Positions 8,027 through 15,572 are shown, counted from the first letter of the stretch. The stretch: 19,544 nt of DNA from Dehalococcoidia bacterium (GCA_004376105.1 SOKA01000036.1:1-19544); one strand, 5' to 3'. Numbers and translations: made by a program. Notes: generated by a model from the sequence alone, not told the origin.

Positions 8027-8353
8027 GTGGAAGAGAGTCTTATTAAAAAGTTGATGGCTTCAATAAATTGTGGTGTTTGTGGGCATCGCTATGAGGTAGA
8101 TGATATTAATGTCCTTAGCCATAACCAAGATTTATGGTTTTTGAGTGCAATTTGTCCAGATTGCCATACTCGGTGTTTAATAGCAGCAATAGTTAAGGAG
8201 GGTAGGGTGCCTGAGGTTATTACTGACCTCACTGAGGCAGAGCTAGATAGGTTTAGGAATGCGGGTAAGCTAACAGCCGATGATGTGCTAGATATGCATA
8301 ATTTCTTAAACAATTTTGGCGGAGACTTCTCTCAACTTTTCAGCCAAAAATAG
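8027..8353 (+). CDS. Small putative zinc-ribbon protein of unknown function
   Basis: This protein of about 108 residues is not assigned to a named family. Two cysteine pairs, CGVC and CPDC, lie about 28 residues apart with a further Cys shortly after, so a treble-clef or zinc-ribbon metal site is likely. The C-terminal half is acidic and helical (DLTEAELDRFRNAGKLTADDVLDMHNFL). The frame opens with TTG (8024) then GTG (8027); AGAGG at 8014-8018 is five bases from the TTG and eight from the GTG, so GTG is preferred. An internal ATG at 8054 lies just before the first cysteine pair. It lies about 30 bases after the DUF151 gene and ends before a strong terminator, so the two form a short operon. 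It might be an adaptor or regulator for that gene's product, but this is inference only. Confidence 0.7.
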   Translation: MEESLIKKLMASINCGVCGHRYEVDDINVLSHNQDLWFLSAICPDCHTRCLIAAIVKEGRVPEVITDLTEAELDRFRNAGKLTADDVLDMHNFLNNFGGDFSQLFSQK

Positions 8354-8426
8354 GCTTGGTAAAGTAAGAGCTAGAAACATTACAAAACATTGTTATTGCT
8401 CCCATTTTATGAATCGATAAGTAAAA

Positions 8427-8460
8427 AGCCCTAGAACTTTTAGTTCTAGGGCTCTTTATT
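8427..8460 (+). terminator. Intrinsic terminator of the DUF151/zinc-ribbon operon
   Basis: A perfect 11-bp stem pairs AGCCCTAGAAC (8427-8437) with GTTCTAGGGCT (8443-8453) around a five-base loop. It is followed by CTTTATT and preceded by an A-run, so it could also act weakly in the other direction. It ends only about 35 bases before the antiporter start codon, so it may also limit read-through into that gene. Confidence 0.88.
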
Positions 8461-8494
8461 GCCCAAAGATAGAGGTCTACCAAGGGTAATTTTT

Positions 8495-9703
8495 ATGGAG
8501 ATGAATCTAGTATTAGCCATAGGAATAATTATAGTTATCGGTTTTTTTGGTGGGTTAGCCGCGGAGAGACTCAAGTTTCCCAGGATTACCGGCTATATTG
8601 TCATCGGTATGTTGTTGAGTCCTTCTCTTCTAAACATAATATCGGGGGCGACAATAAAAAACTTGGATATAATGACCGATATCGCTCTGGGCATTGTTGC
8701 CTTTTTGATTGGGAGCGGGCTTCACTTAGCATCTCTACGAAAATTGGGAAGGAGCATCGCCTGGATAACACCTTTTCAAAGTTTAGGTGCCTGGCTTCTC
8801 GTTACCTTGCTGATAGCATTCTTATACCCTCGCATCTTGACCATTCCAAACGCAACTTTCTTTCAGACCTATTTTCCAATGGCTTTTATCATAGGCGCGG
8901 TATCGTGTGCCACTGCCCCGGCGGCAACAATGGCGGTAATCAACCAATACAGGGCGAAAGGCCCTTTTACCACAACTTTATTGGCGGTGGTGGCGCTTGA
9001 TGATGCCATTGCGGTTATAGCCTTTGCCATCGCTGTAGGCATAGCCCAACCATTAGTTAACGGTGGAGACATCTCTGGTTATCAAATGTTTGGTGCCCCT
9101 TTCCTACAAATTGTTCAGTCTATAGGAATAGGTGCTGCCTTCGCCTTTGCCTTAATTTACATAGCTAGGCTGGTAAGAATACGTCAATTGCTGTTGGTTG
9201 TAGTTTTCGGAACGATTATGCTGTGTATCGGCGTTACCAATCTCTTGGGCATCTCACCAATTTTGGCAAGCATGGCTGCTGGCTTTATCGTGGTGAATAA
9301 AGTGAGAAAAAATGAGATGTTTCTTGTGCTCGAGGAGATTGAAGATGTAATCTTTGCCATGTTTTTTGTGTTGGCAGGATTGCATTTCAACCTGGGCGTC
9401 ATGAAAACTGCTGGTATATTGGCATTATTAATTGTTCTGGGTAGATGCTTGGGCAAATATTTTGGAACAAGAGCCGGGGCTACAATTTCTCATGCCTCAG
9501 GTGAGGTTAAAAAGTATCTGGGTCTTGCCCTGCTGCCAAAGGCCGGAGTTACTGTAGGTCTAGTTCTTCTAGCCGAGCGGGCATTCCCTACCTTTGGCGC
9601 TATAATGATGAACGCAGTTCTTGCCTCAGTTATCATAAACGAACTCGTTGCGCCCCCTTTGACAAGATATGCCATTTTTAAAGCTGGGGAGGCTAGTTCT
9701 TAG
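8495..9703 (+). CDS. Cation/proton antiporter, CPA/Na_H_Exchanger family
   Basis: This integral membrane protein of 402 residues has about 12 hydrophobic segments, starting right at the N-terminus (NLVLAIGIIIVIGFFGGLAA). It belongs with the CPA2-like exchangers, which swap Na+ or K+ for protons. The central functional helix pair is recognisable: the half-helix VSCATAPAATMAV and the adjacent ALDDAIAV with D169-D170, a DD pair usually linked to electrogenic exchange. There is no visible cytoplasmic RCK/TrkA-N domain, unlike KefB/KefC. The frame could be extended to a TTG at 8459, but that lies in the T-tract of the terminator; AGGG at 8483-8486 sits eight bases before the ATG at 8495, so that start is used. 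Its 3' end overlaps the convergent rimM by 11 bp. The transported ion cannot be decided from sequence. Confidence 0.88.
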   Translation: MEMNLVLAIGIIIVIGFFGGLAAERLKFPRITGYIVIGMLLSPSLLNIISGATIKNLDIMTDIALGIVAFLIGSGLHLASLRKLGRSIAWITPFQSLGAWLLVTLLIAFLYPRILTIPNATFFQTYFPMAFIIGAVSCATAPAATMAVINQYRAKGPFTTTLLAVVALDDAIAVIAFAIAVGIAQPLVNGGDISGYQMFGAPFLQIVQSIGIGAAFAFALIYIARLVRIRQLLLVVVFGTIMLCIGVTNLLGISPILASMAAGFIVVNKVRKNEMFLVLEEIEDVIFAMFFVLAGLHFNLGVMKTAGILALLIVLGRCLGKYFGTRAGATISHASGEVKKYLGLALLPKAGVTVGLVLLAERAFPTFGAIMMNAVLASVIINELVAPPLTRYAIFKAGEASS

Positions 9704-10223
9704 CCGCTTTTTGGTTTAACTTCAGCAATCCCTGTATAGCTTCGATAACTATGCGTCCTTTATTAAGGTCAATAGATTTTACAACATCCTCAATGGCAGG
9801 AATAAGAATCTCTCCTCTATTTCCACTGACTACATAGATATCATTACTCTCTGCGGTTAGAATTTCAGTGATATTTCCCAGTAGTTCTCCTTGGGATGTC
9901 TGTACCTCTAGCCCGATAAGTTGGAAATGGTAGTATTGCCCTTCGGGCAGAGGCTGAAGTTGGCTGCGATGTATTTCTATAGGTTGCCCCCGCAACCTTT
10001 GCGCATCTTCAATACTATCAATGGTGCTAAGCTTGATAATTGCCTTCCCTTTATGCCACTCAGTGCTGTCAATGGTCATAGGCTGCTGGTTAATATAAAT
10101 CTTTGAACAAGGGGTGAAGCGTTGTGGGAAATCGGTTACTATCTCTACCTTTAGTTTGCCCTTGATACCCCACGGGGCTAGGATTTGACCAATAGTTACA
10201 TATTCCGGCTCGGATAATCTCAT
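9693..10223 (-). CDS. rimM: 16S rRNA processing protein RimM
   Basis: This 176-residue ribosome maturation factor binds S19 and assists 30S head assembly. The N-terminal RimM barrel has the family opening YVTIGQILAPWGIKGKLKVEIVTDFPQRF and ends around residue 85. The PRC-barrel follows (YYHFQLIGLEVQTSQGELLGNITEILTAESNDIYVV... EILIPAIEDVVKSIDLNKGRIVIE). It is the last gene of rpsP-khpA-rimM, 61 bases after khpA; trmD and rplS, which commonly follow, are absent here. The ATG has AGGA directly adjacent, too close to be ideal, but it matches family N-termini. The gene ends inside the convergent antiporter gene. Confidence 0.95.
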   Translation of the reverse strand: MRLSEPEYVTIGQILAPWGIKGKLKVEIVTDFPQRFTPCSKIYINQQPMTIDSTEWHKGKAIIKLSTIDSIEDAQRLRGQPIEIHRSQLQPLPEGQYYHFQLIGLEVQTSQGELLGNITEILTAESNDIYVVSGNRGEILIPAIEDVVKSIDLNKGRIVIEAIQGLLKLNQKAAKN

Positions 10224-10284
10224 TCCTGGTAGCTGATTAATGCATTTCTAACCAAACTTTCTTAAATCTTTGACTAAGTTATTT

Positions 10285-10512
10285 TTAGACAATTTCGAGG
10301 CTAGCTCTGGTGCCTGTCTTGGCTGCTTTTACTCTGATTAAGGTGCGCATGGCTTCAGCTATTCGGCCTTGCTTACCAATGACCCTCCCTTTATCATCAT
10401 CGGCAACCTGCAATTTAAGCACTGTGCCTTGCTCATCGGTTTCCTCGGTAACTACCACATCATCAGGTGAATTGACAATTGATTTGGCGATATATTCTAT
10501 TAATTCTTTCAT
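10285..10512 (-). CDS. khpA: KH-domain RNA-binding protein KhpA (YlqC family)
   Basis: This 75-residue protein is a single type-II KH domain with the GxxG loop in GRVIGKQGRIA and the flanking helices AMRTLIRVKAAK. In Gram-positive bacteria KhpA pairs with KhpB and acts in RNA binding and cell-envelope control. The ATG overlaps the rpsP stop as ATGA and has AAGGAG five bases upstream. Position between rpsP and rimM is the conserved one for this family. Confidence 0.94.
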   Translation of the reverse strand: MKELIEYIAKSIVNSPDDVVVTEETDEQGTVLKLQVADDDKGRVIGKQGRIAEAMRTLIRVKAAKTGTRASLEIV

Positions 10513-10778
10513 GTTTTCTCCTTGATTGTTTTGAATTTTTCCATAATACCTGCCTTTGATAATAATCTGGCGGCGGTAGCTGTTGGCTGAGCCCCTTGCC
10601 TCAGCCAGTGTAGTGCTTTTTCTTCATCTATAACTATTGTTTCTGGGTCGGTTAGGGGATTATAGTGTCCAATAATGTTGATGAACGCTCCGTCACGGGG
10701 GGCTCGGACATCGGCTACTACTAGTCGATAACTCGGCCTTTTTTTGACACCTGTTCGTCGTAATCTAATCCTTACCAT
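10509..10778 (-). CDS. rpsP: 30S ribosomal protein S16
   Basis: This 89-residue S16 is recognised by MVRIRLRRTGVKKRPSYRLVV near the start, then GHYNPLTDP and the helix EEKALHWLRQGAQPTATAARLLSKAGI. The frame extends upstream to an ATG at 10811, but three things favour the start at 10778: the family begins at MVRIRL, AAGG lies eight bases upstream, and the predicted transcription start (near 10793) falls downstream of the longer start. First gene of the rpsP-khpA-rimM ribosome-assembly operon, with an ATGA overlap to khpA. Confidence 0.96.
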   Translation of the reverse strand: MVRIRLRRTGVKKRPSYRLVVADVRAPRDGAFINIIGHYNPLTDPETIVIDEEKALHWLRQGAQPTATAARLLSKAGIMEKFKTIKEKT

Positions 10779-10799
10779 TTTTGTAGCCTTTTGTAGATT

Positions 10800-10828
10800 A
10801 TTATGCGCCATAATTATTTGGCTGTCAA
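10800..10828 (-). promoter_or_regulatory. Sigma-70 promoter of rpsP-khpA-rimM
   Basis: On the minus strand TTGACA (10828-10823) and CATAAT (10805-10800) are separated by exactly 17 bases. Initiation is expected near 10793, giving a leader of about 15 bases that still contains AAGG. This short leader decides the rpsP start codon. Confidence 0.75.
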
Positions 10829-10901
10829 CAATGGTTAGTGTATAGTATTTATCAACCTTGCCCTGTTACTTTCTTTAATGAACAACTTCTTTAAAATATA
10901 G

Positions 10902-10930
10902 TTGTCAGAAGGTTATACAGTGGCTATAAT
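10902..10930 (+). promoter_or_regulatory. Sigma-70 promoter of the endonuclease V-prfB run
   Basis: TTGTCA (10902-10907) and a perfect TATAAT (10925-10930) are separated by 17 bases. The expected transcription start is 10936-10938, which coincides with the GTG start codon of the next gene at 10937, so the transcript would be leaderless. It is divergent from the rpsP promoter, with about 70 bases between their -35 boxes. Confidence 0.75.
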
Positions 10931-10936
10931 CAAGGT

Positions 10937-11638
10937 GTGAAAGTAGAGAGATTGCATGGTTGGCAGGTTAGCAGTGCTCAGGCTTTAGACATACAGCGGA
11001 GGCTGGCAGCACAGGTGTCTAGAAGTAGTGAAGTCGTTACTCCTCGCTTTATAGCTGGTGTAGATATATCAGCAGGCAACGCACAAGGGGTGGCTACAGG
11101 GGCTGTGGTTGTCTTACAGTATCCCGAACTTAGGGCAGTGGAAGCAAAAGTAGTAAGCGGCGAGCTTAATTTTCCCTATATCCCCGGCCTTTTGTCCTTC
11201 AGGGAGACACCCTTGATACTGGCTGCTTGTCAGAAGCTTACTATTACTCCCGACCTTATCCTGGTTGACGGGCAGGGAATTGCTCACCCCCGACGAATGG
11301 GTCTTGCCTCTCACTTGGGGCTCTTTTTGAATTCGCCAACTATTGGCTGTGCTAAATCTGTACTATGTGGCACACATGAAATGCCGGCTATTGAGCCAGG
11401 TAGCTATGCTGAAGTAGTAGATAGGGATGAGACTATAGGGGTGGCTCTGCGAACCAAGCTCGGAGTGAAGCCCGTTTATGTTTCCATCGGTCATAAGATT
11501 GACCTTCAAACTGCTATCCACTGGGTGCTAAAATGCTGTCGGGGTTATCGCTTACCTGAGCCCACTCGGCTTGCCCATCTGGCAGCTGGTGGCAATCTGG
11601 TGCCTAAGGCAGGTTATCAGGAGAAGCTTTTCGGATAG
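10937..11638 (+). CDS. nfi: Endonuclease V (deoxyinosine 3'-endonuclease)
   Basis: This 233-residue enzyme cleaves DNA one base 3' to hypoxanthine (deaminated adenine) and starts alternative excision repair. The metal-binding carboxylates are present at positions close to those of the Thermotoga enzyme: D43 (GVDIS), E90 (FPYIPGLLSFRE) and D111 (VDGQGIAHPRRMG). The PYIPG strand wedge is intact, as is the conserved ending LPEPTRLAHLAAG. GTG at 10937 gives the family-type N-terminus (MKVERLHGW). No ribosome-binding site precedes it, and the predicted transcript starts on or next to this codon. prfB follows after 20 bases, so this gene leads the plus-strand run. Confidence 0.95.
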   Translation: MKVERLHGWQVSSAQALDIQRRLAAQVSRSSEVVTPRFIAGVDISAGNAQGVATGAVVVLQYPELRAVEAKVVSGELNFPYIPGLLSFRETPLILAACQKLTITPDLILVDGQGIAHPRRMGLASHLGLFLNSPTIGCAKSVLCGTHEMPAIEPGSYAEVVDRDETIGVALRTKLGVKPVYVSIGHKIDLQTAIHWVLKCCRGYRLPEPTRLAHLAAGGNLVPKAGYQEKLFG

Positions 11639-11658
11639 AAGGATTACGGTGAGGAAAG

Positions 11659-12757
11659 ATGCAGGAGTTAAGGGATAAACTAAAGGATTTACAGGCTAGA
11701 GTGTCTATGGCGCTGGTGTATCTTTGACATTGCTGCCAGGGAGGAGGAAATTGCTAGATTAGACAAGCAGTCAGCCCAGCCTGATTTTTGGTTAGACCAG
11801 GCTAAAGCGCAGAGTATTATGCGCCAGTTGGCTGAGCAGAAGAAGCTAGTGCAATCTTGGCGTGAGCTGGAGAAAAAAGTGGCTGACATTGCTGAATTAA
11901 TCTCTCTGGCGCAAGAGGATACCTCGCTCTGGATAGAAATTCAGTCTGAAATAGATAGGGTGGCTTCCTGCCTTGATGAGCTGGAACTAGACATGGCTTT
12001 TACCGGTGAGTATGATGCCAGAAATGCTATCTTGACTCTTCATGCTGGAGCTGGAGGCACAGAATCCCAAGATTGGGCGGGGATGCTACTGAGAATGTAC
12101 CTTCGCTGGGCTGAGCGGCATGGTTATAAGGCTGAGATATTAGACATTTCCCCAGGGGAGGAGGCAGGAATAAAGAGTGCGGTCATTGAGGTTAGCGGTA
12201 ATTATGCCTGTGGCTACCTAAAATCGGAGCACGGAGTCCATCGCTTGGTTCGCCTTTCCCCCTTTGATGCTGACCATGCTCGGCATACCTCCTTTGTCTT
12301 GGTTGAGGTTATGCCTGAAGCCGAAGCCGATGTAGACGTCAAGATAGAGCCTGATGATTTGAAGGTTGATGTCTTTAGGTCGAGCGGACCAGGGGGACAG
12401 CATATGCAGAAGACAAGCAGTGCCGTCAGGTTGACCCATCTGCCAACGGGGTTGGTGGCTGCCTGTCAGAGCGAGCGTTCTCAGCACCAGAACAAAGAAA
12501 TTGCCCTAAAAATTCTTCAAGCTCGTCTTTTGGAGTTAGAGCTGGCAAAAAGGGCTGAAGAAAGAGCTAGGCTTAAAGGGAAGCGCATAGCCGCTGGCTG
12601 GGGTAACCAGATTAGAAGTTATGTCCTTCATCCCTATAAGATGGTAAAGGACCACAGGACTAATTATCAAACAAGCGATACCGCTGCTGTATTGGATGGG
12701 GAATTGGATGGCTTGATAACCGCCTATCTTCGGTCTGGTGTGGGTGTAGAAGGATGA
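11659..12757 (+). CDS. prfB: Peptide chain release factor 2 (programmed +1 frameshift)
   Basis: RF2 terminates translation at UGA and UAA. The short first frame starts at ATG 11659 (GAGG four bases upstream) and runs 22 codons to an in-frame TGA at 11725-11727. After a +1 shift on CTT the frame continues from GAC at 11726 (DIAAREEEIARLDKQSAQPDFW, the normal RF2 N-terminal helix) to the stop at 12755-12757. The full product is about 365 residues, the usual RF2 length. It has the stop-codon-reading SPF tripeptide (RLSPFDADHARHTS), which marks RF2 rather than RF1, and the catalytic GGQ (SSGPGGQHMQKTSSAVR). The final stop is TGA too and overlaps the next gene's ATG. Low RF2 slows reading of the early UGA and raises frameshifting, which is autoregulation. 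An ORF call starting at 11819 misses the N-terminal 54 residues. Confidence 0.96.
11713..11728 (+). promoter_or_regulatory. RF2 +1 programmed frameshift site
   Basis: The slip sequence TAT-CTT-TGA-C (11719-11728) is the same as in E. coli prfB: CTT is the slippery codon and TGA the poor stop. The E. coli internal Shine-Dalgarno AGGGGG immediately before TAT is replaced here by CTGGTG (11713-11718). Only GGTG could pair with the CACC part of the anti-Shine-Dalgarno sequence, so stimulation may be weaker. Confidence 0.93.
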
Positions 12758-13902
12758 TTAAGAAGGCTAGCTTATTAGCCCTAGTCGTTTGTCTATTCCT
12801 GTTTGTGTTAAGTCCTAGCTTGGTTCAGGCTCAGGGCGAGCTAACCATATTAGATAGCTCAGTTCAGGCAGAGTTTCCTTATAAACTTAATTTCAGTTTG
12901 TCAGCCGAGAGTGATGTCAATATTACCGATATTCGCCTCCACTACCGGGTTGACCAGATGAGCTTTGCCCAGGTAACCAGCGAAGTCTATATTGAATTTA
13001 TGCCTGCTACCATTGTTGATGCTAATTGGACTTGGGATATGAGGAAAATAGGTGGGCTCCCCCCTGGGTCTAGTGTGGACTATTGGTGGACAGTGGAGGA
13101 TGCCAAAGGTGACAGGGTTGAAACGGCTCCAGTTCAGGTTAAGTTTGATGATAATCGCTATTTCTGGCAAAGTTTAACTGAGGGTAAAGTAACTATGTGT
13201 TGGTATAAGGGAGACGGCTCCTTTGCCCAGGAGCTAATGGTAGCGACTCATCAGGCATTGGCTCGGCTGGCTGAGGACACCGGTGCCGAGCTTGAGAAGC
13301 CGGTTAAGATGTATATCTACGCTAATGCTCAGGATTTACAGGGGGCTATGATTTATCCTCAGGAATGGACAGGAGGAGTAACCTTTACTAGATATGGTAT
13401 TATCGCTATTGGCATAGCCCCGGGTAATCTTGACTGGGGTAAGAGGGCAATTGCCCATGAGCTAACCCACCTGGTTATACATCAGATGACCTTTAATCCC
13501 TATAATGACCTTCCTACCTGGCTTGATGAGGGTTTAGCCATGCATACTGAGGGAATGCTGGGTCCAGAGTTTACAGCCTATCTCAATGGGGCAATAGCTG
13601 AAAATAGCCTTATCTCAGTGCAGAGCCTGTCAAGCCCCTTTTCGGCTTATGCTGAGGAGTCCGTCCTTTCCTATGCTCAAAGCTATAGTTTGGTCGATTT
13701 TCTTATCACTAATTATGGACAGGGCAAGATGCTTGAGCTTCTGAATATCTTTAGAGGGGGTAGTAGCTATGACGGAGCTCTGGAAAGGGTTTATGGCTTT
13801 GATATGGACGGTCTTGATGCCTTATGGCGGGATTATGTTACTATGTCGGCTCAGCTAAGCAAGGAGGAGGTGCCCCCAGCACTAGTGGGTGCTGGCTATT
13901 GA
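12754..13902 (+). CDS. Secreted Peptidase_MA-like zinc metalloprotease
   Basis: This 382-residue protein starts with a signal peptide (MIKKASLLALVVCLFLFVLS, VQA cleavage site after residue 26), so the mature part lies outside the membrane. Residues about 28-130 form an Ig-like beta domain with YWWTVEDAKGD. The second half carries a gluzincin-type site: H235-E-L-T-H239 and a glutamate 20 residues on in WLDEGLA (E259). This arrangement fits the Peptidase MA-like family. The natural substrate is unknown. Its ATG overlaps the prfB TGA (ATGA) with only GAAGG abutting, so translation is probably coupled to RF2, an unusual partner for an exported protein. radC follows after 20 bases. Confidence 0.85.
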   Translation: MIKKASLLALVVCLFLFVLSPSLVQAQGELTILDSSVQAEFPYKLNFSLSAESDVNITDIRLHYRVDQMSFAQVTSEVYIEFMPATIVDANWTWDMRKIGGLPPGSSVDYWWTVEDAKGDRVETAPVQVKFDDNRYFWQSLTEGKVTMCWYKGDGSFAQELMVATHQALARLAEDTGAELEKPVKMYIYANAQDLQGAMIYPQEWTGGVTFTRYGIIAIGIAPGNLDWGKRAIAHELTHLVIHQMTFNPYNDLPTWLDEGLAMHTEGMLGPEFTAYLNGAIAENSLISVQSLSSPFSAYAEESVLSYAQSYSLVDFLITNYGQGKMLELLNIFRGGSSYDGALERVYGFDMDGLDALWRDYVTMSAQLSKEEVPPALVGAGY

Positions 13903-13922
13903 AAACTGGTATGGAGGCGAGG

Positions 13923-14615
13923 ATGGCGAAGAAGTCGTTTACTATTCATGATTTGCCTGTCTCTGAGCGACCGAGGGAAAGGTTACAAAAACTTGGGATA
14001 GAAGCCCTATCGGCTCAGGAGATTTTAGCTCTGATTCTGGGTCGTGGTGTTGCCGGCGAGTCGGTGATGGTAACTGCCCAAAGGCTGCTATCTCGGTTTG
14101 GCAGTCTTAAAGGAATTGCTAGTGCCTCAGTGGAGGAACTATCCGAAATAAAGGGAATAGGTGTCGCCAAGGCATCTCAAATTAAGGCTGCTTTTGAATT
14201 GGCTAACCGGCTAGAGGGCTATTTGGAAGCTGGTGAGAAGCCATTAGTGAAGACACCCGATGATGTAGTAGGCTTGGTGAGAGGCAGACTAAAGGGTAAA
14301 AAGAAGGAGCACTTTCTGGCGCTTTTGCTGGATACCAGAAATAAGCTAATAAAGGTGGCAGAAATTTCGGTTGGTAGCCTAGATAGTAGCCTTGTTCACC
14401 CCAGGGAGGTATTCAAAGAAGCAATATCAGCTACTGCTGCTTCGGTAATCTTTGTCCATAATCACCCCTCTGGCGACCCAACAGCCTCGGAAGATGACAT
14501 AAAGCTAACCAAAAGGCTAGCCGAGGCAGGAAAGATTGTGGGCATAGACGTCCTAGACCACATCATTATCAGCGATAAAAACTACCTGAGCCTGAAACGG
14601 GAAGGCTTGTTTTGA
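13923..14615 (+). CDS. radC: RadC family JAB/JAMM-domain protein
   Basis: This 230-residue protein has the usual RadC (UPF0758) structure. The N-terminal segment (about 8-100) contains a helix-hairpin-helix (ELSEIKGIGVAKASQIKAAFEL). The C-terminal JAMM/MPN domain has E147, H179-N-H181-PSGD and S189-x2-D192, a complete zinc-binding set. The family is named for a supposed repair role that has not held up, and its real function is unsettled. The frame could start at ATG 13824, inside the previous gene, but GGAGG at 13913-13917 is five bases before ATG 13923, and the protein from there (MAKKSFTIHDLPVSERPRERL) matches typical RadC N-termini. A second ATG at 13911 lies just upstream. Confidence 0.94.
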   Translation: MAKKSFTIHDLPVSERPRERLQKLGIEALSAQEILALILGRGVAGESVMVTAQRLLSRFGSLKGIASASVEELSEIKGIGVAKASQIKAAFELANRLEGYLEAGEKPLVKTPDDVVGLVRGRLKGKKKEHFLALLLDTRNKLIKVAEISVGSLDSSLVHPREVFKEAISATAASVIFVHNHPSGDPTASEDDIKLTKRLAEAGKIVGIDVLDHIIISDKNYLSLKREGLF

Positions 14616-14655
14616 GCCTCAGTTAGAGGAGCAAATACTATCTTAAGGAGTCAAT

Positions 14656-15567
14656 ATGGAGCTTAGTCTTAAACTCAAAAGAAGCGAAAAGAACCCAATT
14701 TTAGGTCCTACAGAGAGCTGGTGGGAGAATAAACTTGTCTTCAACGCGGGAGTCCTACAACTAGGGAACAAGATTCATCTTATCTACCGTGCCCACGGCG
14801 AGGATAAGATTGCACGTCTCGGCTATGCCAGACTCAGAAATATAGACGAGGTAGAAGAGCGCCTGCCACATCCTATCTTCATGCGGGAGGAGTGGTTTGA
14901 GCCGGACGGGGTGGAGGATCCACGGCTGGTTGCTATTGAGGATAGAATCTTCATGCTTTACGCAGGCAAGGACAAAGATATGGCACGTGTCTGCGAGTCC
15001 CACATCTCTGTAGCTGACTTCTCGGCTGGTAAATGGACATGGAGCAGACACAGGCTTATCCTGCCCATAATGGTTGGAATTCATAACAGAAACGCGACCT
15101 ACTTTCCTAGAAGGTTTGGTCAAAGGTTATTATTGCTTCACCGACCTATAGCGATGGCGCAGAACATATGGCTCTCGTTCTCCTACGATAGTATCCATTG
15201 GTATGAACACAAGGAGATCTTGAAGGCACGTCCTGGGTACTGGGATGAGGCCAAGGTGGGGGTGGCTGGGCCGCCCATCGAGCTTGAGGAGGGATGGCTC
15301 TTAATTTATCACGGCGTCGAAGCCAAGACATGGACATATCGCCTTGGCTGCGCTCTACTAGATAGGGATCATCCCGAAGTCGTGCTTGAGAGATGCGAGG
15401 GGCCCATCTTGGAGCCGGTGGAGGATTACGAGTGCTCAGGCAGTACTCCAAATACAGTATTCTCCTGTGGAGCAATCATTTCTGAGGGTAAGCTGGTTCT
15501 ATACTATGGCGCAGCCGACAAGGTTATCGGGGTCGCCATAGGGGACCTGCCGGGGAAACCAATTTAA
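14656..15567 (+). CDS. GH130-family glycoside phosphorylase-like protein
   Basis: This 303-residue protein looks like a five-bladed beta-propeller of family GH130, which phosphorolyses beta-mannosides (mannose-1-phosphate is released). Family signs are NPILGP near the N-terminus, VFNAGVLQLGNKIHLIYRAHG, the catalytic block GVEDPRLV (D88 is the likely general acid), then GPPIELEEGWLLIYHGVE and LVLYYGAAD in later blades. It is cytoplasmic (no signal peptide). AAGGAG lies seven bases before the ATG. G+C is visibly higher than in its neighbours. The next gene is a glycosyltransferase five bases downstream, so both probably serve the same saccharide. Exact linkage specificity cannot be read from sequence, and some GH130 proteins are hydrolases. 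Confidence 0.82.
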   Translation: MELSLKLKRSEKNPILGPTESWWENKLVFNAGVLQLGNKIHLIYRAHGEDKIARLGYARLRNIDEVEERLPHPIFMREEWFEPDGVEDPRLVAIEDRIFMLYAGKDKDMARVCESHISVADFSAGKWTWSRHRLILPIMVGIHNRNATYFPRRFGQRLLLLHRPIAMAQNIWLSFSYDSIHWYEHKEILKARPGYWDEAKVGVAGPPIELEEGWLLIYHGVEAKTWTYRLGCALLDRDHPEVVLERCEGPILEPVEDYECSGSTPNTVFSCGAIISEGKLVLYYGAADKVIGVAIGDLPGKPI

Positions 15568-15572
15568 GAAAA

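Noticed and set aside
8459..8494. TTG start at 8459 for the antiporter
   Set aside because: It lies in the T-tract of a strong terminator; the ATG at 8495 has AGGG at proper distance and gives a normal N-terminal membrane helix.
10779..10811. Upstream ATG 10811 for rpsP
   Set aside because: It lies upstream of the predicted transcription start, has no ribosome-binding site and adds 11 residues not found in S16.
11725..11727. In-frame TGA in prfB as a nonsense mutation or selenocysteine codon
   Set aside because: It sits in TAT-CTT-TGA-C, the known RF2 frameshift signal, and the +1 frame continues with a normal RF2 sequence to full length.
11819..12757. prfB starting at ATG 11819
   Set aside because: This removes the first 54 residues; the upstream +1 frame and 22-codon first frame encode the normal RF2 N-terminus.
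13824..13922. Upstream ATG 13824 for radC
   Set aside because: It would overlap the peptidase gene by about 80 bases; GGAGG five bases before 13923 and the family N-terminus support the shorter form.
14761..15475. Minus-strand ORFs opposite the GH130 gene
   Set aside because: Low-complexity arginine/proline-rich products without ribosome-binding sites, explained as shadows of the G+C-rich coding strand.
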